Below are positions 1 through 5,631 of a DNA stretch of 9,521 nt, in pieces. The DNA is from JBGPBY01 sp041481485 (GTDB lineage: Bacteria > Acidobacteriota > Terriglobia > 20CM-2-55-15). The stretch covers positions 1 through 9,521 of the forward strand of contig JBGPBY010000276.1 of assembly GCA_041481485.1 (NCBI GenBank). The letters run 5' to 3'. A program made the translations under genes and the position numbers. The notes below the pieces were generated by a model. It was not told where the DNA came from. It worked only from the letters and a program-made list of their open reading frames with translations, and did no database searches. Position 1 is the first letter of the stretch. The number at the start of each line of letters is the position of its first letter.

Positions 1-408
1 AACAGGGCGACCGAGATCTTCGTTGGCGCCTTTCGAGGTCGCGCCGTCGTCAGCGTTCAGAATCCACTTCGTCTTACCAACTATACAGAACCGCAGCCCG
101 ATATCGTCTTGCTGAAGCCGCGCAACGATCATTATGGCTCGAAGAAACCCATGGCCGAAGACGCGTTGCTTGTTGTAGAAGTATCCGACACGACTTTTCT
201 CTTCGACCATAACGTGAAGCTGAAGCGGTATGCCAACGCCGGAATTCCGGAGGTTTGGATCGAGAATCTTGAAAGCGACTTGCTTTTGGTCTTTCGCGAT
301 CCCGCCGGAGACGCCTATTCGACCATCCTTACACTGCAGCGTGGCGAATCCATTTCCGTGGCCGCATTACCAGACACTGTTTTCAAGGTCGAAGAGTTTC
401 TCGGATAA
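1..408 (+). CDS. Uma2-family (DUF820) putative endonuclease, 5' end cut by window edge
   Basis: The frame is open from base 1 to TAA at 406-408, giving 135 visible residues. Uma2 proteins usually have about 180-200 residues, so roughly 50 N-terminal residues lie outside the window. An internal TTG at 109 is not a credible start, because conserved sequence (NPLRLTNYTEPQPDIVLL) precedes it. Family hallmarks seen in order are PDIVLL, LLVVEVSD, then D-x4-K-x2-RYANAGIPEVWIEN. This is the PD-(D/E)XK nuclease-like core of Uma2/DUF820, with the Asp, Glu and Lys positions all present. The family is predicted to be a nuclease, but its role is largely unproven. It is often found as many paralogues in cyanobacteria, Acidobacteria and Planctomycetes. 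It converges on the Hcp-like gene at 507-902 and is separated from it by a large palindrome. Confidence 0.85.
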   Translation, partial: NRATEIFVGAFRGRAVVSVQNPLRLTNYTEPQPDIVLLKPRNDHYGSKKPMAEDALLVVEVSDTTFLFDHNVKLKRYANAGIPEVWIENLESDLLLVFRDPAGDAYSTILTLQRGESISVAALPDTVFKVEEFLG

Positions 409-438
409 CGTGTTGTGAGACTGTCCAGCGTTTTTTCG

Positions 439-509
439 TAATCGCCCCATCCCGTTCCGTAACTTCTTTGCAAATTGCAAAGAAGTTACGGAGGAAGAAT
501 CGGCGATTA
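439..509. terminator. Interrupted palindrome between convergent genes, possible bidirectional terminator
   Basis: The inner arms 456-473 and 475-492 are perfect 18-bp inverted complements around the single base 474. The left arm includes CCGTAACTTCTTTGCAA. A further 8-bp pair, TAATCGCC at 439-446 with GGCGATTA at 502-509, is centred on the same base. The whole is a 71-nt symmetric structure with an internal mismatch zone (447-455 against 493-501). The outer right arm includes the stop codon of the Hcp-like gene. Its place between two converging genes suits a bidirectional transcription stop. However, no U-tract directly follows the stem on either strand, so it could instead be a mobile palindromic repeat. 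Confidence 0.55.
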
Positions 510-902
510 GCAGCTCGCTGCCTGTTTCACGTCGTAGCAACTCCGATACAACGTGCCATTTAGGAAGATCTCGGACTTGATCCTTTCGAAATTAAACGAC
601 ACCTGCTCACTCAACGCGGTCTCGGATGATCCAAGTAGATCGGCGGTCACAAGGACGGATTCGAACTTATAGGTGGCGAACGGGGCGCTTTTGCCGATTT
701 CGAACACTTCGATATTCAATTCAGCGATCTGCGTCCCCTTCGCCGCCGCAGTAAGAAGCGGCACCGAAAGCCCGTCCAGCATTTTCGTGACGACTACATC
801 CTTAAAGACTGATCTGGTCGTACCGCCGCCCGAGGAGGACAATGGGGTGTTGGTAGCCCCGAGCGAGAACTTCTGAATTGGCGTCGGGTTGTTCCCGTTC
901 AT
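507..902 (-). CDS. Hcp-like (T6SS tube-fold) orphan protein, N-terminus uncertain
   Basis: 131 residues from ATG 902. The body matches the Hcp family: IQKFSLGATNT, a Ser/Gly-rich loop SSSGGGTT, VFKDVVVTKMLDGLSVPLL, AAAKGTQIAELNIEVFE, a Tyr-Lys-Phe strand, and the closing SEQVSFNFERIKSEIF. This is the usual Hcp order, with the first strand shortened. A C-terminal tail carries two cysteines (C122, C131), unusual for a cytoplasmic Hcp and suggestive of an exported, disulfide-bonded protein. No other T6SS gene (VgrG, TssB/C, ClpV) is present. The ATG has only a weak Shine-Dalgarno sequence, whereas a strong GGAGGT lies at 975-980 before GTG 970, whose frame encodes a signal-peptide-like segment (separate entry). 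The gene may therefore be an N-terminally damaged remnant of a secreted Hcp-like protein, or may be translated by coupling from the ATGA overlap at 899-902. The fold call is fairly sure; function is unknown. Confidence 0.7.
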   Translation of the reverse strand: MNGNNPTPIQKFSLGATNTPLSSSGGGTTRSVFKDVVVTKMLDGLSVPLLTAAAKGTQIAELNIEVFEIGKSAPFATYKFESVLVTADLLGSSETALSEQVSFNFERIKSEIFLNGTLYRSCYDVKQAASC

Positions 903-970
903 ACCTGGAATAATGCAAAGACGCAGATGAAAGCGCCGAGGACGAATCTAATACGCAAGAACTAGTTCAC
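899..970 (-). pseudogene. Possible broken signal-peptide leader of the Hcp-like gene
   Basis: On the minus strand GGAGGT (975-980) stands 4 nt before GTG at 970-968, an almost ideal initiation site. The frame reads Met-Asn-stop (TAG at 964-962). It then continues F-L-RIRFVLGAFICVFALFQV to TGA at 901-899. That is a basic n-region followed by a hydrophobic core, typical of a Sec signal peptide. The TGA overlaps the ATG of the downstream Hcp frame (ATGA). The simplest reading is an ancestral secreted Hcp-like protein that has since acquired an amber codon at position 3 and a frameshift at the leader/mature junction. The alternatives are a real 19-codon leader from TTG 958 coupled to the Hcp frame, or chance hydrophobicity. 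Confidence 0.4.
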
Positions 971-1239
971 ACTTACCTCCAGGAGAAACAGATCGGACAT
1001 TTGCTTGTGACCTGTGTCACGAGCCCTGCCATTTGCCGCAGCACAAACTGGCAATATCGAATGCATATCTTCCATGACTTCGAACGAAAAGAACTTTCCG
1101 GAAAGCGCAATCAGACTTTCTGAATTCGTTCGGGCGGATCGCGCAGACGGACGGAAGGTTGAAACTTTCCGATGAAGGGCTTATACCGATTCCCATTGTG
1201 AAATCCGATGTGAAGCAGGGCGCGACTATTGAAGCGGCG
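903..1239. other. 337-nt stretch without a complete gene
   Basis: Apart from the leader remnant (899-970) and the CRP/FNR-like dyad (1006-1021), I see no coding sequence supported by family similarity. It holds a perfect 12-bp palindrome, CTTTCCGGAAAG (1094-1105). AACTTTCCG occurs there and again at 1162-1170. A short imperfect inverted repeat (GGAAGGTT/AACTTTCC, about 1153-1170) has a loop too short for a good terminator. No clear terminator for the CE15 gene ending at 1240 was found. Confidence 0.5.
1006..1021. promoter_or_regulatory. CRP/FNR-like dyad upstream of the Hcp-like gene
   Basis: The + strand reads TGTGA-N6-TCACG. The GTGAC and GTCAC arms (1007-1011 and 1016-1020) are perfectly complementary with a 4-nt spacer. 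This is one base short of the classical CRP half-site pair TGTGA-N6-TCACA. It is centred about 43 nt upstream of the candidate GTG start at 970, a position compatible with regulation of that gene. No clear -35/-10 pair was found beside it, and short dyads arise by chance, so this is tentative. Confidence 0.25.
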
Positions 1240-2589
1240 TTATTTTGCTATCGGAAACTGATCGAAGGTCTGCGCCACCGGCTTGCCGCGCTGAGTCTTA
1301 TCAAAGAAATCCATCATCGCCGTCCAGTCTTCTGCCGTGAACGCGTGACCGTGATTGGAATAGTGAACGCCAACCCGGTCTGGAACACCAAGCAATGCGT
1401 AGGCCGGACGCGCTCCGAGAATGGACTCCCGGACGGCCTCCGGGAGAGAGATCGTATCGGTCGTTCCCTCCAGTGCAATGAATGGACGTGGCGCGGTGAG
1501 CACAAGAAACCAATGTTCATCGAAGGGCAGCTTCTCGCGTTGGCCCCAGAACTGATGCAGATTGGGGGAGAACCAATTCGGGTACTTCTTCTGCATCAGG
1601 TCCAGCGATTCGCTGTTACGCGGACCCGCGAAGCGATAGGCACCAATTCCTCCTCCGCCGGTCACCACGGGCGCAGCCGCAAGTCGATCGTCGAATGCCG
1701 CCGCCACCATTGCGGATTTTCCGTTGCGCGACGCGCCGGTGATGATGAGCTTTGTTTTATCAATGTCGCGATCGTGCTCCAGAAAATCGGCCACGCGCGA
1801 GGCTCCCCACGCCCATCCTCCGAGGATTCCCCAGTCGTAACCTGGGTAGGCGGGATAGAAACGCGTGTTGCGAAACCCCCAGCTGCCATCGGGATTACGA
1901 AGCGTCGTGTCTTCCGCACAATCGTTTGGATTGAAGACCACGAGCGCGTAGCCCCTCCGGAAAACATCGGCTCGTTCCTTCGCCAGCATCGCGGCAGTCT
2001 GAGGAGTGCCGTTGGTTGGGGGAAGCGTCGAGACAGGCTTCTCTGGAGCGACGATCAGCAGCACATCCTGGCCGCGGCCCTGGTTCGCGCCTTGCGGTAA
2101 GCGGGGGAGAACGCTCGCACCGGGCACCGATCCGGTCTGCAGGATGATCGTTGGGAATGGACCGCCGCTGACGGGAGTGAAGATTCCGATGTCGAGACTG
2201 AGCGATCTGGATGGCCCGAAGGTCAGGTGGACCTGGCGATATTTCACCTGCCCCTCAAGAACCATCTCCGAACGGACCTCGACACCTTTCACATTGCCCG
2301 GCGCAGGAGGCATCTGACCGACCGCGTAGTAACTTAGGATCCGCCGCATTTCCTCGCGACGCTTCTCCCACTGCCCCCGCGTAGTGACCTTGCTTCCATC
2401 GTTCATCACCAGAACATCCGGCATGTCCTTGCGCACAGGAAGCTCGTTGACGCCAGGGAGGACGCCCATCTTCGTGCGGATGGCGGGGATGGGTATCTCT
2501 TTCGGATCCGGTCCGGTGTCCGATGTCTGAGCGAGACCAATGCCCGTCGCGACCAGCAGGATCGAAAGCGTTCGTAACTGGAAATGCAT
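1240..2589 (-). CDS. Secreted CE15 glucuronoyl-esterase-like enzyme
   Basis: 449 residues, an alpha/beta-hydrolase of carbohydrate esterase family 15. Known CE15 enzymes cleave the ester between 4-O-methyl-glucuronic acid of xylan and lignin alcohols; some bacterial members also accept other uronate esters. Seen here: a Sec signal peptide (residues 1-20, ending GIGLA-Q); the CE15 signature stretch GGWAWGASRVADFL (257-270); nucleophile motif GASRNGK (285-291) with Ser287; an oxyanion/acid region GGGGIGAYRF followed by NSES with Glu327 as the likely canonical acid; the LPFDEHWFLVLTAPRP block (354-369); and the catalytic His in NHGHAF (His415). All triad positions are filled, so it is probably active. 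The start is fixed by AAAGGAG (2597-2603) 7 nt before the ATG. It is divergent from the GH28 gene, sharing a 71-bp promoter region. Such genes are often mislabelled acetylxylan esterase. Confidence 0.85.
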   Translation of the reverse strand: MHFQLRTLSILLVATGIGLAQTSDTGPDPKEIPIPAIRTKMGVLPGVNELPVRKDMPDVLVMNDGSKVTTRGQWEKRREEMRRILSYYAVGQMPPAPGNVKGVEVRSEMVLEGQVKYRQVHLTFGPSRSLSLDIGIFTPVSGGPFPTIILQTGSVPGASVLPRLPQGANQGRGQDVLLIVAPEKPVSTLPPTNGTPQTAAMLAKERADVFRRGYALVVFNPNDCAEDTTLRNPDGSWGFRNTRFYPAYPGYDWGILGGWAWGASRVADFLEHDRDIDKTKLIITGASRNGKSAMVAAAFDDRLAAAPVVTGGGGIGAYRFAGPRNSESLDLMQKKYPNWFSPNLHQFWGQREKLPFDEHWFLVLTAPRPFIALEGTTDTISLPEAVRESILGARPAYALLGVPDRVGVHYSNHGHAFTAEDWTAMMDFFDKTQRGKPVAQTFDQFPIAK

Positions 2590-2596
2590 TGGTTCA

Positions 2597-2603
2597 CTCC
2601 TTT
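2597..2603 (-). promoter_or_regulatory. Shine-Dalgarno of the CE15 gene
   Basis: AAAGGAG on the minus strand ends 7 nt before ATG 2589. It decides the start and places the signal peptide at the N-terminus. Confidence 0.75.
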
Positions 2604-2618
2604 GTTCACTCGTCTGTC

Positions 2619-2630
2619 CGGAACGTTCCG
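2619..2630. promoter_or_regulatory. Palindromic operator candidate in the CE15/GH28 divergent promoter
   Basis: CGGAACGTTCCG is a perfect 12-bp palindrome with a central CpG inside AACGTT. This symmetry is typical of LacI/GalR-family operators. It lies in the short space between the two divergent genes, where one bound repressor could control both. It sits at the expected -35 position for the GH28 promoter (-10 candidate at 2644). No LacI-type regulator gene is in the window. The assignment rests on symmetry and position only. Confidence 0.45.
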
Positions 2631-2643
2631 CAGAGCCTTCTTA

Positions 2644-2649
2644 TATGAT
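2644..2649 (+). promoter_or_regulatory. -10 box candidate for the GH28 gene
   Basis: TATGAT (5 of 6 to TATAAT) lies 11 nt before GTG 2661. No recognisable -35 lies 17 nt upstream; the palindrome 2619-2630 occupies that position. If used, transcription would start near 2656. The mRNA would then be nearly leaderless for GTG 2661, or carry a leader of about 30 nt for the TTG at 2685. Confidence 0.3.
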
Positions 2650-2660
2650 ACTTTGCCGCA

Positions 2661-4055
2661 GTGCAACACTTTGGGAACAGCCTTTTGAACCGGCGCCAGT
2701 TGTTGACCCAGTCGCTGGCGATGTTCACAACGGCGACTGTGGCGTCCGCGCAGTCGCGAAAGCCGGGGGCTTCACGCCAGGGCGAGATCGGATTGAAGCT
2801 CAATGTCCGCGATTTCGGCGCGAAGGGCGACGGCGCGACAAAGGATACTTCCGCATTCCAGCAGGCGCTGGACCGATGCTCCGTGCTTGGTGGCGGTGAA
2901 GTACTTGTGCCGCCGGGCAACTATCTGACGGGTGCGATCGCGCTTCGTTCGAACACGCTGCTGCGTTTGCAGGAAAGAACGATCATCAGCGGCACGGGCG
3001 ATATTGCAGAGTATCCGGTGACGCAGGTCCGCTGGGAAGGCAAATGGATTCCGGGCCGAGTCGGGTTGGTGTATGCGATCGGCGCAAACAACATCGGCAT
3101 CGTCGGGCCTGGCCGGATCGTCGGCAATCCCGAACTGGGCGGCCGCCCAACTGCGCAGAGTCCACTTCGGCATCCCGCGCTGATTGAGATGATCGGTTGC
3201 CGGGATATTCGCCTGGAGGAGTTCTCCACCAGCTACCGCCTTATGTGGTCGATTCACCCCACGAGTTGCGAGGACATCCTGATCCGTGGTTTGAACATTC
3301 GCAGCACTGGAGGCAACGGCGATGGCATCGATCTCGATTCCTGCCGGCGTGTACGCATCGAGAACTGCGATATCGCATCCGGTGACGATTGCATTGCGAT
3401 TAAATCCGGCCGGGGCAGCGAGGCATACCAACTTTTGAAAACCTGCGAGGATATTGTCATTTCGAACTGCACGCTCGCGGATTCGATCTTTGCCTGCATC
3501 GGAATCGGTAGCGAAACATCCGGCGGTATTCGCAACGTTCGTGTGGAACACTGCAAATTTACGCAGGCGCAAACATACGCTATCTATATCAAGACGCGTG
3601 TGGGACGCGGCGCCTTCATTGAAGATATTGTGGCGGACGATCTGGATGTCTCCGGGACTGCAGGCGGCTTTTTGCGCTTCAACCTACTTAGCAGCGGACT
3701 TCAGGACCAGGATCCGGTTCCGGGCCTCGAAGGTGTACCCACGGTGCGCAATTTCCGGTTTTCCAATGTGCGTGTAAAGGATTGTCCCCAGCTGGTGGAC
3801 GGTACCAGCATTCATCCCGACAAACCCCTTGACGGTTTTTCTCTCAGCAATGTGACCGGTGATTGCCGTAAAGGTATCGCTCTGGCGAATGTCCGAAAGG
3901 CGGATATCCGCAACGTGCGAGTGACCGGTTTCAGCGGCCCTCTCCTCTCCGTGCATAACGTGACCGGAAAAGGATTAGAGGGAGCCGTCATGATTGACAT
4001 AGCTAAGCCGCCGGAACTCGTGCCCGCGACGGCGGAACCATATCGACTGCGTTAG
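2661..4055 (+). CDS. Tat-exported GH28-family pectin-type glycosidase with atypical active site
   Basis: 464 residues from GTG 2661, the furthest upstream start possible (in-frame TGA at 2646). There is no Shine-Dalgarno sequence there. TTG 2685 would instead begin directly with the twin-arginine motif NRRQLLT, so the start is unsettled. Order: Tat signal to about residue 31 (ending VASAQ); a pectate-lyase-like opening LNVRDFGAKGDGATKDT (47-63); then a right-handed parallel beta-helix. GH28 landmarks: N-G-D at 219-221 in place of N-T-D; intact SGDDCIAIKSG (240-250) with Asp242/Asp243; the G-H-G motif replaced by F277-A278-C279 before IGIGSETSGG; and R-I-K replaced by Y309-I310-K311. The three carboxylates persist, but the usual active-site His and Arg are missing, so substrate and even activity are open. 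The C-terminal third holds further helix coils (NFRFSNV, GFSLSNVTG). Its divergent neighbour, a CE15 esterase, suggests uronate-polymer breakdown. Confidence 0.82.
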   Translation: MQHFGNSLLNRRQLLTQSLAMFTTATVASAQSRKPGASRQGEIGLKLNVRDFGAKGDGATKDTSAFQQALDRCSVLGGGEVLVPPGNYLTGAIALRSNTLLRLQERTIISGTGDIAEYPVTQVRWEGKWIPGRVGLVYAIGANNIGIVGPGRIVGNPELGGRPTAQSPLRHPALIEMIGCRDIRLEEFSTSYRLMWSIHPTSCEDILIRGLNIRSTGGNGDGIDLDSCRRVRIENCDIASGDDCIAIKSGRGSEAYQLLKTCEDIVISNCTLADSIFACIGIGSETSGGIRNVRVEHCKFTQAQTYAIYIKTRVGRGAFIEDIVADDLDVSGTAGGFLRFNLLSSGLQDQDPVPGLEGVPTVRNFRFSNVRVKDCPQLVDGTSIHPDKPLDGFSLSNVTGDCRKGIALANVRKADIRNVRVTGFSGPLLSVHNVTGKGLEGAVMIDIAKPPELVPATAEPYRLR

Positions 4056-4221
4056 TCCGGCAGGTCAATCAGAAACGGGGAATTGTGAAATCGGACAATC
4101 TCGAATCACGATGCGAACGTTGAGTCAGTTCGTCATCGAAACAAGTGAATTGGACATCGGACATCGTTCAACAAACATTTGACAACGTGGGCGACGCGGT
4201 CCGACTGGTATGTAATCCCTC
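4056..4221. other. Convergent intergenic region with a hairpin and a GGACATC tandem repeat
   Basis: This 166-nt gap separates the 3' ends of the GH28 gene and the ankyrin gene. Besides the hairpin at 4109-4138 it contains the tandem GGACATC-GGACATC at 4152-4165. No ORF with recognisable similarity was seen. Confidence 0.5.
4109..4138. terminator. Stem-loop between convergent genes, weak terminator candidate
   Basis: CGATGCGAAC (4109-4118) pairs with GTTCGTCATCG (4128-4138): 10 bp with one bulged base (4133) and a 9-nt loop. Its place between two converging genes suits a bidirectional transcription stop. Neither side has a U-run, so this is not a standard intrinsic terminator. Confidence 0.35.
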
Positions 4222-5631
4222 TTAGCGGGTTGCACCCAGCTTTCGCAGCAATTCAACCGTGGTCAGCCTCGGGGAAGCGGCCTGGCCGGCGCGTCCCGGG
4301 CCGCCTTTGCCGTTGGCCATATCCAGGGGGGTTCGGCCCTGCCGATCGGTGACATCGAGTTTGGCCCCATTCTTTACGAGGAGTTCGACGACGGAATCCA
4401 TCGAAAGTGCTGCGAAGTGAAGCGCAGTCTGTCCGGCATCGTTGGTGGCGTTGACGTCGACATGACGATCCAGCAGGACTTTCACGGCTTCAAGCATCTG
4501 CGGTTCAGTAGCGTATTCATCCGCGAAGGTGCCGAGTCCGCGCCCGAGGCCTGCGGCCAGCATGAGGGCGGTCACCTTGCTCTTCTGTTGAAGAGCAGGA
4601 TCCGCGCCGCGGTCGAGCAGCAGGCGCATCGCCGCGACGTCGCCATTTCTGGCGGCGCGCATCAGCGGTGTGGCGCCTTCACTGAGATTGCGGTCGCCTG
4701 GGGTATGAACGCGCTGGAGTGCCGTTCCTTTTAACTGCGCGTTCGGATTCGCGCCCCGATCCAGCAGCACCTTCATCAGGCTCACCGCGTTCAGGCGATC
4801 GGTGGACTGGCGCGGAGGTCTTCCATAGATTTCGATCAATGTGCTCATATCCGCGGCGGCAAAGAGGGCCGCCATACCGGCGCTGTCGCCGAGGTTCGGA
4901 TCCGCGCCCTTGTTTGCAAGCATGGCTGCCGTGTCATAGTGCCCATTGATAATGGCGATCAAAAGAGCGCTCGTACCATCGGGATCTGTCAGATCTCTGG
5001 ATGCTCCCGCCTCCACAAGCGCCTGAGCTGCCTCCAGCGATCCCTGGCGGGCGGCGAACATCAATGCCGTCCAGCTGCCGCGTGGAAGAATGGTCACAAC
5101 GCCCTCGAGACCGAAGCGGTCCTGCTTATACGAAAGCGATGCCGATCGCACATTCAGATCGGCGCCTCGCGCGGCAAGCACTTTGACGACGTCTGGATGA
5201 TTCTCGGCTACGGCCCACATCAGAGCGGTTTCCTGATTCGTCACTTCCGTGACGTTCGGGTCTGCGCCTCGATCCAGCAGCATTTTTACAGCTTCGAGAT
5301 TTCCGGACCGAGCCGCGGTCATCAGGAGTGTCTGTCCGCCGGGAAGCAGCGCCTTCGGATCGGCCCCTGCTTTCAGAAGTGCAGCGAATATTTCGCCGCT
5401 TCCAGTCTCTGCCGCGAGCGACAGCGGCGTGATGCCATATCGGTTGGCCGCACCTGGATTGGAGCCCGCCCGAAGCAGACGCTGCACAGCCGCCAGATCG
5501 TTGGAACGTACGGCCATATGCAGTGGCGTGGTGCCGTCGGCGGCCAACCCTACAGGGGCGCCCGGGGCCTGCGCCGCGATTGGGATGGTGACCAGGCACA
5601 GCGCCAGTGCGAGCAGTCTAGAACACGCCAT
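4222..5631 (-). CDS. Secreted ankyrin-repeat protein, last gene of the operon
   Basis: 469 residues. The frame is open further upstream (to 5871), but that part is a shadow of the DUF1552 gene. ATG 5631 is chosen because GGAGAAGGGA (5638-5647) stands 6 nt before it and it begins a signal peptide (MACSRLLALALCLVTIPIAA, cut near AAQA). About 11 ankyrin repeats follow from residue 32 to the C-terminus, with the classic DGxTPLHxA...LLxxGADPN pattern. Between repeats 4 and 5 there is an insert (about 163-185, SYKQDRFGLEGVV). Repeat 7 is expanded around IYGRPPRQ (268-275), and repeat 9 has an insert GTFADEYATEP. No catalytic domain is seen, so it is probably a binding scaffold acting outside the cytoplasm, unlike most ankyrin proteins. 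It overlaps the DUF1552 gene by 14 nt, so it is translationally coupled. The partner is unknown. Confidence 0.85.
   Translation of the reverse strand: MACSRLLALALCLVTIPIAAQAPGAPVGLAADGTTPLHMAVRSNDLAAVQRLLRAGSNPGAANRYGITPLSLAAETGSGEIFAALLKAGADPKALLPGGQTLLMTAARSGNLEAVKMLLDRGADPNVTEVTNQETALMWAVAENHPDVVKVLAARGADLNVRSASLSYKQDRFGLEGVVTILPRGSWTALMFAARQGSLEAAQALVEAGASRDLTDPDGTSALLIAIINGHYDTAAMLANKGADPNLGDSAGMAALFAAADMSTLIEIYGRPPRQSTDRLNAVSLMKVLLDRGANPNAQLKGTALQRVHTPGDRNLSEGATPLMRAARNGDVAAMRLLLDRGADPALQQKSKVTALMLAAGLGRGLGTFADEYATEPQMLEAVKVLLDRHVDVNATNDAGQTALHFAALSMDSVVELLVKNGAKLDVTDRQGRTPLDMANGKGGPGRAGQAASPRLTTVELLRKLGATR

Noticed and set aside
1094..1105. 12-bp palindrome CTTTCCGGAAAG as an operator
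   Set aside because: Symmetric but far from any clear promoter and loop-less; kept only as a note in the intergenic entry.
1159..2100. Long + strand ORF (313 codons) opposite the CE15 gene
   Set aside because: Antisense shadow of a well-supported CE15 gene; the translation is Arg/Cys/His-rich with no domain pattern.
2772..3572. Minus-strand ORF (266 codons) opposite the GH28 gene
   Set aside because: Shadow of the GH28 beta-helix coding frame; no family resemblance.
4444..5290. Recurrent GATCCAGCAGCA-type direct repeats
   Set aside because: These are the codons for the LLDRGADPN part of successive ankyrin repeats, not a DNA-level repeat element.
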